64,000 nt of DNA from Tetragonia tetragonoides (lineage: Eukaryota; Streptophyta; Magnoliopsida; Caryophyllales; Aizoaceae), in NCBI GenBank assembly GCA_038025085.1, contig CM076152.1:30135501-30199500 (forward strand). Direction: 5' to 3'. The stretch's first letter is position 1, and every line of letters begins with the position of its first letter. The position numbers and the translations under genes were made by a program. The notes beneath the pieces are model-generated. The model was given only the letters and a program-made list of their open reading frames with translations, ran no database searches and was not told the DNA's origin. Below, one piece after another: positions 12,231 to 25,030 of the stretch.

Positions 12231-13054
12231 GGCGGGGCTCCAACGGGTATCCACTGGGTGAAGAAGGCAAACCACCTCCGCCCCATCCCCACGGCGGTTT
12301 TGTTTTATCAAAACCATCCCCGCCCCATCCCCACCTAGCACTGCCCCATCCCCGCCCCAGTTGGGGCGGATGCGGGGCTGTATTCGCCCCACTGCCATCC
12401 CTACTACCAAGGCCATCACGCGCTGAGCCCAAATCAGGAGCCAACCCAGAAGATCCGTAAGATCATATATCTGTGTTTGTCATCCTTTGCACTTATTTCA
12501 AGGAATGTATAAATTAGATGGCCATCAAAATTACCTAATGACCTTTTATGGACTGCAACATGCAAGTCACATGGTTCTGGAGTTATAATGGTGAAGATTT
12601 CCATATTGAGGACGACTACGAGGTAAGTGTGCCTTTTCTTCTTCAGTTATCAATGTTACCATGATTTATCACAGTTTAGTTTCTCCTTCTCATCGGCAGA
12701 TACGGTTTCAAGTTTCTGATGTTAAATACCCTCCAATTCCTTTGGAACAAGAGGATAACTCAACGCCCTTTGCTCCAATGGTTGTCACAGTGAGTTTTCT
12801 TACCCGACTTCATCTAATCAGATTTCAAAATCTTGAATTTCTTCTGGTCATATTACAAATGATCTGTGAAGCTAAATAAGGGGATACATTTTGCTATTTT
12901 GGCACTATGTTGATGGCTGTGTTTTTTCATATTTGCTTTATTACATTGTGGGATTCACGGCTAATATGCTGTACATATTAGTTTAACTTATGTATTCCTC
13001 TGCCAGGGATTGATTGATGATGATGGTTTAGGCCCCACTGCATGGTGGGTATGA

Positions 13055-14150
13055 TTTGGGATTGCTATTGATCTTAGAACGAGCCTGACTATTTATGAGT
13101 TCGTGGTGATCCGCATTGTGATGAATTTGGGGCATTCGTGAATGTTGCCAAGGTTATTCCAATTGGTTTCTAGGTGCAAACTCATGGCAAGTGTACTGTA
13201 AGCGGAAATGATAGATAACTCTACACATTTTCGCAGCACTGTCCCTCATTGTTTTGATCTGTCTCAACATAGCAGTACATATATTGTTACTAATGACAGA
13301 TAAATGCTACTATATAAGATTTTGGTTTTCGGGATTCGTTGCAGAACTGAAACTGGAACATGTGTTTGAGCTGTTTGATCAGTGAGAAGAATTTCATCGC
13401 TAATGTTGACGAGATTTGAGGAGGTTGAAATGCATTATAGCATTACAGGCAGAAAGCACTGCTTCAGTATTCATCAGACTTGCATGATGCAAAGCATAGT
13501 CCGCCTTTCATGGCTACTTGTTAATGATGAGATGATTGGAGCACAAACATGGCACGTGATTCCAGTCGTCTGTCACGGGAGCCTTATTAATTGCTTTGGT
13601 GAAAGTATTGCATTCGTAGAACAAGTCAACCTTACTAAATTCTAGCTGGACACAACCCCAATACAAGAGAATCTCATTTGCTATTGGTTTGAACACAACA
13701 GAGAGAGGATTTTTGGGCATATCAAGGTCTCATCCTGAGATGGGTCAGCATGGGAGCGGGCCTCCTTACCTTACAAAAAAAAAAAAAAAAAAACAAAAAA
13801 CAAAAAAAAAAACTACTTTTATGAGTATTTCTTTTTATTTCTGGTTGATATTCTGTGCGTTTAGCCGTTTACAGTGTTTTTGGTTAAAGTTTCATATGTT
13901 ACCCAACCTTTGAAATGTAATATGCGACCAATTTGCAGATATCCAATACCCCAATTGCTCAAGTAGTTTGAAGCTTGCATATCTAAATCAAGATTTCAAG
14001 TCTGAGCATGAAAAATAAGGGTTGTAAGATTTTTTACACATTTAGGAATATGATTCAAGTTGAAAAAGATGTAGTAAAACGGATGTGAAATCATTGTTGT
14101 AACAAAAAAAAATATCTTTCTTATCAAATAATATGGGTGCTTAGGCCTAT
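13055..14150. other. intergenic, downstream of the RPC8-like gene
   Basis: The first part is presumably the old 3' untranslated region of the RPC8-like gene. A run of 18 A with further A tracts (13776-13813) follows GGGCCTCCTTACCTTAC and could be the tail of a SINE or other retro-insert; I found no matching flanking duplication. No gene is visible. Confidence 0.4.
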
Positions 14151-14287
14151 ATAAGACTCTTTTTGTAAGTATTGGTGAGACGGAGTCACTTTTCAATGAA
14201 GTAAGAGTCACTGCTCACCATAAGTGACCCTTACATTGCTAAAAAGTAACCTCATTTTTCTGTGAGTTGATCTCATACAAAACTTAC
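14151..14287. repeat. MITE of a window-wide family (TGAGAC..GTCTCA type)
   Basis: The segment contains GGTGAGACGGAGTCACTTTT, then GTGACCCTTACATT, then TGAGTTGATCTCATACAA. The same order of motifs recurs at 41681-41850, 42061-42215, 42336-42457, 56128-56257 and (reverse orientation) 57123-57270. It is non-coding and 120-170 bp long. Exact ends are not settled. Confidence 0.6.
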
Positions 14288-14589
14288 TATCACTCCACAT
14301 AATAATTATAAAATTTATGTGCCAAACCCAGTAATCTTAACACGCCATTATCATCTGAAATTTTCTACTCTGCAGCCAGTACCTAACTTGATCCTTTATG
14401 GCAAAAGAACCCTAAAGAAATGTCTATAAAGACCAAATTTCGCAAATGACATTCCCCACTCCATGTAAGGATGAAAACCACCTGCCATTTAACAAAATGA
14501 TCCGTTGTCTCCTCCCTAATCTCAAAACAAAACAACTCCCTCAAATTTGACCAGGCGATAAAACTACTAAAGTTTAACATAAAAGAAAA

Positions 14590-14632
14590 CTAGGTGGATG
14601 CCCGTATAGTATGTCCGTGCGTTGCACGAACT
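14590..14632 (-). mobile_element. Helitron-like 3' terminus
   Basis: Read on the minus strand, a small hairpin CGTGCAACGCACG is followed by GGGCATCCAC and then CTAG next to a T, the CTRR-T ending of Helitrons. The hairpin resembles the one of the complete Helitron at 27688-28727. A short extra segment separates hairpin and end. I could not find the matching 5' TC end to the right, so the size of the element is unknown. Confidence 0.4.
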
Positions 14633-16621
14633 GTTATTATATAATAAACTAATATAACGTGATTTTTAGTCTCATCGAAAAATCAAAGTGTAATTATCAC
14701 TTATGAAAAACTATTAGTAATATATGAATAAATATTTATATAATCCATTTAATATCATGAATGCCATATAATAAGATTAATATGACTTTATAGGGCATCT
14801 TATCTAATTTAAACTCTTATCATCAATTTCAATTAACTATTAATTAACCCATCCCATATGTTACATGACCCAAGAGGCCGGTAATAGTTTCAAAGTCTTT
14901 CGAAGCTTAATGTTGGTAAGCCAATACATGTTGATATAACTTATAAGTGTACAACTAACATTTCAAAGATATGATCCTTCTTTTATGGTAAAATCAGTTT
15001 AAATGTATAATGTATACAAAACTACTTTTCAAAAAATAAAAAAGTTTTAGACGTAAACCTTTGAATAGAAAAACATATTTCAATGCTTGCTTGTTTTTTT
15101 AAAGTTATATGCGATCAAAGTACTGCCTTGAAGAACGCAACAAGTCCAATGTAATTTTATTTGTGGTCCGCAGGGAGTACAGTAATAATTTTAGAGTTGA
15201 AGGGAACATAACTTGGAACCCTAAAATAACATGGGGGATCGGTATATTACGTACAATTATAAATTATAGGTGATAATGGTAAAGTTTCCTATTAAAGATT
15301 GGACCTAGAATCATTTTAGATTCATCGTTTATTTCTTTATTCTACACATACTCTTTTTTATTATATTTTACCTTGAGATTGCTTTTTAAATTTGTATAGC
15401 TAATATACATGTCGTTTTTCTTATTTTTACATGCAACTCTTTAGTTGTGTCAACTTGTTAAGCTAATTACTGATTACCTTTTTAGGTGAACGCATCTAAA
15501 GTTGTAAATCCATAAAACATACTACAAATGAGTCTCATTTGAAAGGATATTTCGTACTCGTTCCAATGGTGTAAGAATTTTTATTTCTTAAGCAATGAAA
15601 CTAAAGTTATATGCTTTTAAAATCTAATAGTCTACTATTTAATGATTTAGGAAAGTACAACTTTAATATATATTCTAAAACTGTAATTAATAGTGTAGTC
15701 TTTAAGAATTTAGGAAAGTACAACTTTAGTATATATTCTATACCAAAACATATATTTTTATTAATATTTTATTTTAAAATTTAATTATCATGGCTCGCTT
15801 AGGTGGACGCCCTCAATGCTGTCAGAAAATGCCTCTAATATATAGATATTATGATTTACAGACCATGTGCCATGCCAAGAATTATCTCAAGAGCCAAATA
15901 ATCAGGAGTTCCAACAAATGCATGTTTCTGGCGTTGCTCTCGTCGTTCTTTTACAGGTTTCTCATCAGTCATCACCTAATTGGTGGACCAGATAAGTCAT
16001 CAGTATTGTTGATAAGACCAACTTTAGAAAGCCCTAAATATGTCAACTGTGAAAGTAGACATTAGAGATTTGTGAGAAATGACAAATAGAGTCCATAATC
16101 AAAGCACAAAATGCAAAATTACGAAACATCACTAACAGAAATCTAGGGACTACTTACAGGCTACAGCAAAACTTATACAGTCGCATAATAGTATTGCTGA
16201 GTGGTAAAGTTGTCGTTATATTAGTTAATGAAACACTTACTTAAAATAGATGCGCAAGTTAGTTGAAGATCATTTGTCATTGTGAACTCAAAACGAGAAG
16301 GGACATCACTTTTAGTACAGTCGACATGAACAAATCAGATATAACTCGTTGATGCGAACATAGAACTTATGTATTTTATACTTGTTTACGAACTTTCCAA
16401 TCATGTACTACATTCTAAAGAACTTTCCAATGTACATTCTCAGGACAGGGATACAACAACTGTACTGTACTCTGATATGTAAGTGTTGAATCGCTCATTG
16501 TAGAGGAAGAAATCCGAAAGTGCTCGCTAAAGTTTGAGGCCTGTGCTGTTAATGTTTATCTGACAGTTTTGTGAATACCTGGGAAAAATCCAATCGACAT
16601 ATAAATAATTTGTGTTATCTA
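14633..16621. other. intergenic, AT-rich
   Basis: No gene is visible. The left part may be the body of a Helitron-like element. A short repeat CTTTA(A/G)TATATATTCTA with flanking GGAAAGTACAA occurs twice (15653-15680 and 15713-15740). The right part (15790-16600) is the downstream flank of the PPR gene. Confidence 0.4.
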
Positions 16622-18159
16622 CTAATCTAGACCTCGGTCCAGCATCATCTTCATAACTCTTTCCACATCGTCCAACCTACCCAAACTGTGATATATCTTC
16701 ATCAACAATTCAAAATTGTGCTCATTGTCAGGCTCCAACTCGAAAAGCTTATGAGCAGCTACCTCTCCTATTTCTGCATTGCCATTAAGGGAGCAAGCAT
16801 ATAACAATGCTCTCCATACAGTTGGACCGGCCTCAAACTCCATTTCCCTCACTACAATCTTGTAAGCCTCAGAAATCAACCCCACCCTTCCATAAAGATT
16901 GACCATACAAGCATAGTGCTCCATAATGGGTTTAATACCATACTCAACTCTCATTTGTGAAAAGAAAGACTCCCCTTCTTTCACCAACCCTAAATGTGCA
17001 CAAGCTGATAGAAGTGTGACGAATGTGATGGCATCCGGCATTGCACCAACATCCTCCATCTGCTGAAAATATGTTAGCGCTCGAGGGTCTTTTCGATGAG
17101 CAGACATGATAGAATTCCATGAAACAATATCCTTTTCAGGCATGTGGTCGAACAACCATCGAGCTTGATCTAAAAGGCCATGAGAGGAGTAGAATACAAT
17201 AAAAGAGTTCATTATTGGCAAGTTCCATCCCAGTCCTCGACGAAGAACCCATCCATGTACTTGACCTCCATGTTTTAGTGATGAAACTCCTGTAAGAATT
17301 GTTGATATGGTAACTTCATCTGGCTGAAATTCAGCTATAAGCATAAGATTGAAAATCTCCATAGCATTAGCTAAAAGTCCATGTCGAATATACCCTGTTA
17401 CCATTGAATTCCATGAGACCAAATCCTTAGAGCCAATTTGATCAAAAACCTTTCTTGCCTTCACAATGTCACCGCATTTAGCATACATGTCCACAAGAGC
17501 ATTAAGAACAAACCCATCATCCAAAAACCCGTAACGAACAACGTGGCGATGAATTTTCTCCCCTACACTAATCAACCCAATTCCACTACAAGCCCTCAAA
17601 GCACGAGGAAAGGTGTATCTATCAGGCTCAACACCCTCTTCTTCCATCTGAAAGTAAAGTGCAAGAGCATCCTCATACTTTCCCATCTCAGCATACCCAG
17701 AAATAAGCGAATTCCAAGCAAAAGCGGAAACATCTCTTTCAGGCATTTCATCAAACAGTTGGTGTGCAGCTTCAACCCTGGCATTTGCCGCATACAATCG
17801 AAGCAATTTGATGCAACCCCAACATTTTTATAGAGAATCCTTGGTGGGATTATGCGGTGAATTCGAATCCCATGATCAATGGCATTCAATTTGTAACAAG
17901 TTTCCAAAAGTGAGCAAAAAGTTTGGGTATCAACATTTACGCCATTTTTTTGTGATGCTTGTTCAAGATCATGAACAACTGCATCAAGTGCTTGAATTTT
18001 TGTCTGGGTTTGTAGGGTTTGATTGTTTAGAAGAAGTTGGGTTGGAAAGGACAGATTTTTGCTTTTCTTTTGATTAATTTGATATTGATAGTGTTTTCTT
18101 TTATCTCCTTTGCTGAGTTTTTTTACTAGCTTGATAGGGAGGGAAGAATGCAACAGCAT
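16622..18159 (-). pseudogene. pentatricopeptide repeat protein, OTP70-like (At4g25270 type), one-base frameshift
   Basis: PPR proteins bind organellar RNA. The frame starts at 18159 with an N-terminal region of about 110 residues that could carry an organelle transit peptide, and continues to VGVAS near 17815. There the family continues in another frame (RLYAANARVEAAHQLFDEMP), which is open to the stop at 16622-16624. One T is missing on the plus strand in the run at 17807-17809 (three where four restore the frame). The remaining protein has many PPR repeats (DVSAFAWNSLISGYAEMGKY; YTFPRALRACSGIG; VLNALVDMYAKCGDIVKARK; DLVSWNSMVTGYIRHG) and an E-type end. Total length, about 510 residues, equals the family length. 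The single lesion may be a recent pseudogenisation or a homopolymer sequencing error. It has no intron, as usual for PPR genes. Confidence 0.85.
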
Positions 18160-18343
18160 TTTTTTAATTTTTAATTTTTAGTTCGACGTGTTATTGTGTT
18201 TCCGTTTATGTGAACTTTTTTTTTTTTTTTTTTTTTTGAGTTAACTCTTAAAATTTGCTGTAAATAATTTTTTTTTTGAGTTAACTCTTAAGATTTAGGG
18301 TTCGTGAAAATTTGGGGGAAATGAGGTGAGAGAAAGGCAGGGG

Positions 18344-18846
18344 TGTTAGAAACAAGGCTAATGAAGGAATAAATTTATCTCAAAAGAAAGTCGTGGCATG
18401 ACGAATTACTGCCCTAAAGTCGAATTTGCCCCCACACGTACACTAGGGAATTTCAAGCAACCGACCTCCAGAGATACACGACAACCAAAGCTTCGGTGTA
18501 CTGCGATGCAATGGTTTTGAGAGCAAACTGATCTATTGCCAAGACTAGAGAAGATGAGAGGATTTGAGAGTGTTTGTTTTTTTAGTGTGCCCAAAAGAAA
18601 TCAAGAAACAAAGAATATAAAGTGAAGAAATATGTAATCGAAAACAATTAATGTGGGGCGGATTTTTAGGGAGGTAATAATGGGTAGTTATTTTGTAACG
18701 ATTACAGAATCTTTTTGTCGGTCAAACAAAACACTCTTCTCTTCTCTACCAATGTGGGATAATGGATTTTATGAACAAGGCTTTTGTGGGACTTTACTTT
18801 GAAGCATACCAAGCTTCATGAAGCATATCAAGCTTCATTTCTAACA
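18344..18846. repeat. left LTR of the LARD-like element
   Basis: 503 bp, TG..CA ends. Near the right end are two related motifs, GAAGCATACCAAGCTTCAT and GAAGCATATCAAGCTTCAT, in tandem; each is a small imperfect palindrome. The start of the interior (ATCCCTCACGTG) does not look like the common initiator-Met primer-binding site. Confidence 0.85.
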
Positions 18847-21800
18847 ATCCCTCACGTGATTCAAAGAAAAGTGGTAGAAGAAGTTCATGGCAGTAGGAGG
18901 TCGCACGTTACGATACTAAGGTCTTGTGGACTTGAATTAGTACCTTGTGCATACAAGTTTGCCCAACAACCATTTAGGTGGAAAAAATTCCTTGAACCTT
19001 TCACAATATTTGTTCAGTACAAACTGCGCACTAGTTTAACCTCAAAATCAGATTTACTCTCGCGAAAACATATATACATTAGCCCCTTACGTGCCTGGAT
19101 ATTTCTGTGAACGCTCTAGAGAGTCATTAGCCCAATGCTCTCATAGGGGGCGGGCAATTCCCCCACATTCACATAGGTGAGTTCATCAAGTGTGTACTGT
19201 CTCACACCACCTTACAAGGCTATGAACTCATTAAGAGCTAAAATGCTCAATCTCACACACATGACAGACAGTATACAGAAAAGTACTACATCATTTTATA
19301 GAGGAATGAGGTTTGTAGTATATGACTGGAGTTGTTTTGTGATTTCGTTTGACCTCATTGAACCTGGATATATTCCAGGTTGGGTATCCATCACAATTCA
19401 CTCCCACTGGGCTGAAGCCCCATTCCTAGTGCTGACTCAAGCACTATCTTTCCACAAAGGCCTTTGGAAGAGGATTTGCAAGTTCTTCTCCTACTTAACA
19501 CACTCGAGTGATATCACATTATATCTTATCAGATCTTTCACAATTCCATGTCTAAGGCATACATGCCTTCTGTTTCCGTTGAAAGAATAGTTGTGGGCTA
19601 CACTATTAGCCAGTTGACAAACACAATTGACAATCACAACATATGGATACTAGCGGGGCCGGTCTACCTCACAATGGAATATCTGCAGGTAAACTTCTTA
19701 GCCATTCCACTTTATAACCTGCCACACTCTTGAATAAAAATTTAGATTCCATTGTTAATATTTGCAACACAAAAATGTTTGGAAACTTTCCAAAATATAG
19801 CAGCACTAGCAAGAGTATTTCATCATTCTTGCAAAATTTTAGATGACATGGCAAATTCCTTCAAACACAAGGAAAATTCTTGTAGTGCAATTATACCTAA
19901 ATTAATAGTACCTTACAAATACTTCAATAAAATAATCAAAGTATTCCAATAATCACGATTGGGCTTATGAGTATATCTACTCAACCTGGATACGTCATAT
20001 GCTATATATGGTATGGTATAACTCATCAAACACTTCCAACACTCTTAACATATCCCCCTTGTAATACACTATTACCTCTATTCTTTTCGAACTGGATGTT
20101 AGAATCATAAATGAGAGTAGAATCAAAATTGACTAATTTTTTTTTAATTTAAATTCTCAACTTTTTGAGACTGATTCAAACTCAAACTCGCAGAAGTTCT
20201 AGTGATTTTAATGTATTTCAACGTGTCTCTAAATCATATGCCATGATAACATGTGATACAAATCAAGTTTTAGAGACAACACCTCAACAAGGAGAAAGAC
20301 AAGATATTCACTTGTACATATATGTTATTAACTTGTCACATAATTTGCACCAATATACCCATCAAACACAACAAAGATGTCTATCAAAATGCAAACACAA
20401 GTTAATGTATAGCATATTAATTCAATAACCCTAGCATACACAAAATAAAAAAATATTTAGAACCTTAGTTGTTCTTATGTGATATGCTATTATAAGTTCC
20501 TCGCATAGAGAATATAAAAATAATGGTCTCTTTCAATATATGATAATTTCATATATAAATAATATGGTTTTATCTACCACAAACACATATTGCTAAAAAT
20601 TAGCTTATCATTTCCACATTACATATAAGCTATACAAGAAATAATAAATGATTTCACTCAAATCATTATTCTTATGCTCAAGATGTCTCTATAATTATAC
20701 ATAACATTTTACGAGTATAAAAGAAATATACATAGACATTCAAATATCTTAGCTAGGTCTCATAAAAAATCCACGATTTTGGTGAACTAAATTTTATTAG
20801 GTAAACTAAATTTTATTAGTTACCCATACATTCTCAAAGAATCGGGTTCAATCAATTTAGATTGAGAACACCACAATAAATATAAATATAATTATACAAC
20901 TTTTCCCACATGTTCTCAATATGTATGTATATTAACTCATCAATTTAATTGTAACTCTTTTAAAAACAATAAAAAAATATTAAATTCCACAATACAAAGA
21001 GAGTTAATCAATCGGGTTCAATCAAGTTATTCACAAGAAATGCGAGTATGCAACTATACAAGAGACATACAAGAAGACGTTTCACTTTTCTCCATTAATA
21101 ACAACGGTTGGTCATTTAAGAGTAAACCGTCATTTTTCCACACATGACATTTCCTTGACCATTGTCATATCACTCTAGCCTCTAGGCATAAACTGCCAAA
21201 TATATAGGCACCAAAATACCATTTTTCCAAACCCAATTAGTGCATGTATATAAAATACATAGCCATATATTTTAACACTAAACAAAGTTAAAAATATACA
21301 TTACTCTTATAATACCCAATTGCCCATCAATCACGATAAGAATTTAAGATGGTAAAATGTAACCTCCCACTACCTATTAAAGTAACTTTAATGGATTTAT
21401 AAGTGGCACATTATAAGATATGAATTATCCACAATTAATTAGAAATTGGTTACAAATCGTTCCATATCAGTATTGCGGATTGCGGAGGATATAACACAAT
21501 AGCCAAATTGATTAAGAACCATAAAGTTCAAAAAAAAAAAAAAAATATATCCCACACACTCTGTACATAACAAGTTTAAAGATCAGTTATTGACAATTTA
21601 GACTTTGGTACACGATAAACAAATCTAGCATTTGTCTTTACAAGGAAATTAAAATTACCTGGTAAATCACTCACCTATCCATTACGTTAGAGTAACAAGA
21701 TATTTTATAAAATACAATTACACTCCATAGCTTTGTCAGATAGTCAATAAGGTCACAAACCAAATAATACTTGGGTTAAAAATTTATAAAGAGAGCAACT

Positions 21801-22616
21801 GAGCGACTAGTGTCTATGTAGACCATAATATACATTTGGAGCAAAATTGTGTATCAAGTTTAAGCATAACATTACCATTGAGGGACTAATGAGACCAACA
21901 GAACAAACAATGGTGGAGTATGAAAGTTATTATATAACGGTACATAATAAATAGGTCATAAAATAAAGACACTCAACTACTCCAAACGTAAATTTATACA
22001 CTAAAAATTCCAAAACTTCCAACTAATCACTACCAGTATACAAGACAATTGAAATTTTCAGGAGCATGCAAATTGAACAGCACTCTCTCTAAAATTAAAA
22101 TTGAACCTTGAAGAAATTAAGTTGCAAAAAACGACCACATCATTTTTCAGTATATGTATCTACCACTTTATTCTTTAATATAATGCGTCGGAAGATGCAT
22201 TGTCCACTTTGTAAACCAATTAAATTAAAGGCAATGTGTTACACTGTATTAGTATATATTCATGACACTATGGGCATAATATGGAAATGTATAAATTATA
22301 ATATCCATGTACCTCAATCTTTTCACAGCCTATCAAAAAAAAAAAAAAAAAAAATTACTAAAGTTTAATGAAGATAGCATAAAACAGTGAACTATCAACC
22401 ACAAGAGGTTACTCGCAGCAGCCATAGCATCAAATTACATAAACGAAAAGAAAAATAAATCCAAATTGGCAAAGTAATAATTCCAAACTTTCTCTCGAAT
22501 CTAACAAACATATTTGATTTAGACATGAGGACCGAATACTAAGTCATTAAAGAAAAATCGATAGCAAATATGATTTCATCACCAGCCATAGTTGAAGACG
22601 AAATTCGACTTTAGAA

Positions 22617-23118
22617 TGTTAGAAACAAGGCTAATGAAGGAATAAACTTATCTCAAAAGAAAGTTGTGGCGTGACGAATCACTGCCCTAAAGTCGAATTT
22701 GCCCCCACACGTACATTAGAGAATTTCAGGCAATTGACCTCCAGGGATACACGATAACCAAAGCTCCGGTGTACTGCAATGCAATAGTTTTGAGAGCAAA
22801 CTGATCTACTGCCAAGACTAGAGAAGATGAGAGGATTTGAGAGTGTATGTTTTTTAGTGTGCCCAAAAGAAATCAAGAAACAATGTATATAAAAAGAAGA
22901 AATATGTATCCGAAAACAATTAATGTGGGGAGGATTTTTAGGGAGGTAAAAATGGGTAGTTATTTTGTAACGGTTACAGAATCTTTTTGTCGGTCAAACG
23001 AAACACTCTTCTCTTCTCTACCAATGTAGGACAATGGATTTTATGAACAAGGCTTTTGTGGGACTTTACTTTGAAGCATACCAAGCTTCATGAAGCATAT
23101 CAAGCTTCATTTCTAACA
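22617..23118. repeat. right LTR of the LARD-like element
   Basis: 502 bp, aligns over its full length with the left LTR with scattered substitutions and small indels in T and A tracts. Its right end lies 489 bp upstream of the RPS20 start codon, so the LTR may contribute to that gene's upstream region. Confidence 0.85.
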
Positions 23119-23410
23119 GGGGGAATTATATAGCCCTCACAAGTATCAACGGACAAATTATCAAAATTAACACCAGAAAATATAACTATCACTTCCACGT
23201 CATCAATCACTAACGGGACAGATAACGCCGTTCACCCCAGGTCCATTGATGGCACACAAGTTACAAGGTTGGAATATTAGTATGTATATCGTGAGTTGGG
23301 ATTATTTTCAGCACACCGGTCAAATTTCGGATTATTTAAATTTTCTTTTTTTTATTATCCTTTTTTTGCTCATAAAATGAAAAGGAAAAAAAAAGAGGGG
23401 AAAGATTAAT

Positions 23411-23431
23411 TAAACCCTAAACCCTAAACCC
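23411..23431 (+). promoter_or_regulatory. telo-box of the RPS20 promoter
   Basis: The sequence TAAACCCTAAACCCTAAACC contains overlapping AAACCCTAA telo-boxes, a known promoter motif of plant ribosomal protein genes. AGCCCAAAA at about 23441 (TGGGCT on the other strand) fits a site II element, the usual partner of telo-boxes. The motif lies 176-196 bp before the start codon and after the end of the LTR. The role is inferred from motif and context. Confidence 0.7.
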
Positions 23432-23606
23432 ATGAAAAGAAGCCCAAAAATCATATTGTGAGACCCATTTAAATAAGACCCCTTAGGTAATAGGTAAAAT
23501 CCTATCATTCCATGAGAGTAAAATTTGTGTATTAGTAAAACGGCTAAAAAATTTGCTCAACTCTCAGAAGATGTGAGAGTTGTGTGGTTAAAAAATTAGG
23601 TTAAGA

Positions 23607-25030
<1,424 letters not shown>

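Larger units (their letters stand above)
9407..12403. mobile_element. non-autonomous hAT element (outer of a nested pair)
   Basis: Ends are TAGGGATGGCAATGGGGCG on the left and, inverted, TAGGGATGGCAGTGGGGCG on the right. A perfect eight-base duplication CTACCAAG flanks it (9399-9406 and 12404-12411). Eight-base duplications and this terminal sequence fit the hAT superfamily. Subterminal DNA is full of GGGGCGG and CCCCGCC motifs, as expected of transposase-binding sites. No transposase is visible. It is inserted in a coding exon of the RPC8-like gene and itself contains a second hAT (9833-12230), so about 600 bp belong to the outer element. Confidence 0.9.
5032..13054 (+). pseudogene. RNA polymerase III subunit RPC8 (RPC25/Rpb7-like), disrupted copy
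   Basis: RPC8 is the Pol III stalk subunit, homologous to Rpb7. Recognisable exons are 5032-5142 (MFFLSEIEHKLRLPPHL...), 5260-5355 (LGLCVSVYDIKSVDGG), 8693-8781 (FRPYVGEII), 9355-9406 continued at 12412-12456 (VGFFDDIYIPA), about 12560-12622, 12700-12789 (KYPPIPLEQE) and 13007-13054 (DDDGLGPTAWWV, then TGA). Lesions: four A at 8753-8756 where the family frame needs three, which shifts the frame; a 3-kb nested hAT insertion in the fourth coding exon with target duplication CTACCAAG; and no clean AG acceptor for the exon ending at 12622. Splice sites of the other exons are standard. The copy appears non-functional unless the hAT is spliced out; an intact copy is presumably elsewhere. Gene identity is secure, loss of function is inferred. 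Confidence 0.85.
18344..23118. mobile_element. non-coding LTR retrotransposon (LARD-like), both LTRs present
   Basis: Two direct repeats of about 502 bp (18344-18846 and 22617-23118) begin TGTTAGAAACAAGG and end CATTTCTAACA, so the LTR ends form the inverted pair TGTTAGAAA/TTTCTAACA. The flanks are AGGGG and GGGGG, a short target duplication with one mismatch. The 3.77-kb interior has no gag or pol frame and is AT-rich, as in large retrotransposon derivatives that depend on other elements. I count roughly 28 substitutions between the LTRs by eye, so the insertion is not recent. It lies between the PPR gene and RPS20. Confidence 0.85.

Noticed and set aside
12199..12444. Gly-rich minus-strand frame
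   Set aside because: Translation of GGGGCGG subterminal repeats of the outer hAT.
15140..15180. Sequence GTGGTCCGCAGGGAGTA resembling a Stowaway end
   Set aside because: No matching second end was found.
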